Below, piece by piece: positions 62,712 to 64,000 of a stretch of 64,000 nt of DNA. Made by a program: the position numbers and the translations under genes. This DNA comes from Ruminococcus gauvreauii (GTDB lineage: Bacteria > Bacillota > Clostridia > Lachnospirales > Lachnospiraceae). Where the stretch lies: the NCBI RefSeq assembly GCF_025151995.1, contig NZ_CP102290.1:124001-188000 (forward strand), read 5' to 3'. The stretch's first letter is position 1. Each line of letters begins with the position of its first letter. The notes under the pieces were generated by a model. The model did no database searches. It was not told the DNA's origin and saw nothing but the letters and a program-made list of their open reading frames with translations.

Positions 62712-63680
62712 TTACTCCTTAAGATGTTCTTCATCCAATATCTTTTTAAAAAGATCCGGAAGTTCGGCTTCTGCAACCCGCCCGCTCAAATCCCCAAAAG
62801 GTTCCTGCATCTTTGGAAAACAGAGTTTCCACGCATGCAGAAGCTGGTGGCGCAGTCCATATTTTTTTCTATACTTTTCATTCCAGACGGAATCGCCGTA
62901 TTTGGCATCTCCTATGATCCCATGGCCGCATCCTGCGAGATGACTGCGGATCTGATGCGTTTTACCGGTAATGAGCTCCACCTTCAGCAGAGTGACGTTG
63001 CCATTGGATCTAAGAGGTTCATAAGCCGTCTCAATCCGGGATGCACCCGGGCGCGGCGTCTGATATATCTCTACTTTATTACATTTTTCATTTTTATGCA
63101 AATACCCGCTGATATGTTCTGCATTTCGTACCTCTCCCTGTACAAGGCAGAGATAATACTTCTGTATGGTCCGCTCTTTCAACAGGCGCGACATTTCCTG
63201 CAGTCCCGTCACCGTCTTGCCTGCCAGCAAAAGGCCGCTCGTGTTGCGGTCCAGACGGTTGCACACGCCCGGCCGGAATGTCCGCAGGTCCTCCCTGGAA
63301 AGCTGACGGCTGTGAATCAGGTAGCTGATCATATATTCGTTTGCAGATATATCATCCGCACTCGCTTTCTGAGACAGCATGCCTGCCGGTTTGTTCATGA
63401 TCAGCACATGCGTGTTCTCATAAACAACCGCCAGAGGCACCTGTTCTGCCACAATTTCATGTTTCGTAAATTTGCCGATCGTCTCATCCGACAGAAACAG
63501 TGTGATTTCATCATCCTCGATGATCTTCTCGCTTCCGTCCGCCTTCTTTTTATTCAGCACGATGTTCTTTTTCCGGAGCATTTTATAGATAAAACTCTTC
63601 GGCGCCTGATTCATGTACTTCTGCAGAAACTTGTCCAGTCTCTGGCCAGCCTCTTTTGATGATATGTGTAAAACCTGCAT
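62712..63680 (-). CDS. RluA-family pseudouridine synthase
   Basis: 322 residues. An S4-like N-terminal domain (QRLDKFLQKYMNQAPKSFIYKMLRKKNIVLN), then the catalytic domain with CNRLDRNTSGLLL (catalytic Asp) and HQIRSHLAGCGHGIIGDAKYG. The target RNA (RluC or RluD type) cannot be assigned. Four bases upstream of lepB, same strand. Confidence 0.93.
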   Translation of the reverse strand: MQVLHISSKEAGQRLDKFLQKYMNQAPKSFIYKMLRKKNIVLNKKKADGSEKIIEDDEITLFLSDETIGKFTKHEIVAEQVPLAVVYENTHVLIMNKPAGMLSQKASADDISANEYMISYLIHSRQLSREDLRTFRPGVCNRLDRNTSGLLLAGKTVTGLQEMSRLLKERTIQKYYLCLVQGEVRNAEHISGYLHKNEKCNKVEIYQTPRPGASRIETAYEPLRSNGNVTLLKVELITGKTHQIRSHLAGCGHGIIGDAKYGDSVWNEKYRKKYGLRHQLLHAWKLCFPKMQEPFGDLSGRVAEAELPDLFKKILDEEHLKE

Positions 63681-63699
63681 AGGTAAAAACTCCCAATCT

Positions 63700-64000
63700 T
63701 TACAGAACCAGGGTCAGCATGATGTGTCTGACCATTTCATCTCTCGACAGCCCCGGATACCTGGGATCCGGGGAAAATGTGATCCCCTCCTGCAGGCTGT
63801 GCCGGTTTTTATTCATGCTGTCCAGCCGTTCCAGAAATCTATCAGTGTTTCCGTTCATTACTATGACGGAAACTGGATATCCGTTGTGCCGGATCATTTT
63901 CTGTATGTGTTCCTGAATGAAATCTGCGTTCTCCCTGGTCTCATTTTTCGTATAGCATACAACCGTGTTGCCGCACACAGCGGCGGCATCCACGTAAACA
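63700..64000 (-). CDS. Protein of unknown function, C-terminal part (5' end outside window)
   Basis: The reading frame is open to the right window edge, so the start lies outside. About 99 C-terminal residues are visible, beginning AAAVCGNTVVCYT and ending RHIMLTLVL. Near the end there is a DPRYPGLSRDEMVRHIM segment. No family is recognised. It is 19 bases upstream of the pseudouridine synthase gene on the same strand and probably in the same operon. Confidence 0.6.
   Translation of the reverse strand, partial: VYVDAAAVCGNTVVCYTKNETRENADFIQEHIQKMIRHNGYPVSVIVMNGNTDRFLERLDSMNKNRHSLQEGITFSPDPRYPGLSRDEMVRHIMLTLVL

Noticed and set aside
1..64000. CRISPR array, tRNA or rRNA genes
   Set aside because: No regularly spaced repeats and no recognisable tRNA or rRNA sequence was noticed while reading; this was not a computed search.

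Overview
The window looks like chromosome from an anaerobic, spore-forming Firmicute of the Clostridia, most likely Lachnospiraceae-like. The grounds are moderate GC, strong AGGAGG-type ribosome binding sites, the divergent yneA-like/lexA pair, the conserved rplU-prp-rpmA-obg-yhbY-nadD-yqeK-rsfS block, L27 with a Prp-cleavable leader, a short-form HisG with HisZ, RecU, and many large PAS/HisKA/REC and GGDEF/EAL proteins. No tRNA, rRNA, CRISPR array or intact mobile element was recognised. Assignments rest on reading the sequence and remembered family motifs; no database search was possible.

Layout. 1-8.5 kb holds small stress and envelope units: the tail of an FtsX-like permease, a ferredoxin-type aldo/keto reductase, ferritin, two tandem cysteine-rich proteins, two TetR regulators with visible operators (one beside a YhgE/Pip-like protein, one with a small membrane protein), and a superoxide-reductase-like protein. 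8.6-15.2 kb holds a UvrA paralogue, Tag, a PNPOx-fold protein, a MerR regulator with a MerR-type promoter 70 bp beyond its gene, a DUF554 protein, and the SOS pair yneA-like/lexA. 15.5-25.3 kb (minus strand) is the conserved housekeeping run from a radical SAM protein through RNase G, DegV, an OGG1-like glycosylase, L21, Prp, L27, Obg, YhbY, NadD and YqeK to RsfS.

25.9-50.0 kb is the most distinctive part: a 24 kb signalling island with four hybrid histidine kinases, a five-domain REC-GGDEF-EAL-REC-GGDEF protein, a transmembrane GGDEF protein, a degenerate-GGDEF/EAL protein, a SnoaL-GGDEF protein, a GGDEF remnant and a cobalamin-binding protein with the residue pattern of B12 photoreceptors. 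One plus-strand HTH regulator sits inside it. Four of the proteins begin with related SnoaL/NTF2-like input domains joined to different outputs. Related dyad motifs occur in two of its control regions.

50.2-56.3 kb carries an RclA-like flavin disulfide reductase and a two-gene unit of a DUF2935 protein and a 1,224-residue triplicated multicopper oxidase with its copper motifs in permuted order. 56.4-61.6 kb is a hisZ-hisG-hisD-hisB-hisIE operon behind a consensus promoter and a palindrome; its HisIE carries an extra degenerate HisA/HisF-like barrel. The window ends with recU, lepB, an RluA-type pseudouridine synthase and a partial gene.

Taken together, ferritin, the SOR-like protein, RclA, the multicopper oxidase, the OGG1-like enzyme and the SOS genes suggest an anaerobe equipped for oxygen and metal stress. 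The island suggests dense sensory input into phosphorelay and cyclic-di-GMP signalling; its stimuli and targets cannot be read from this window.
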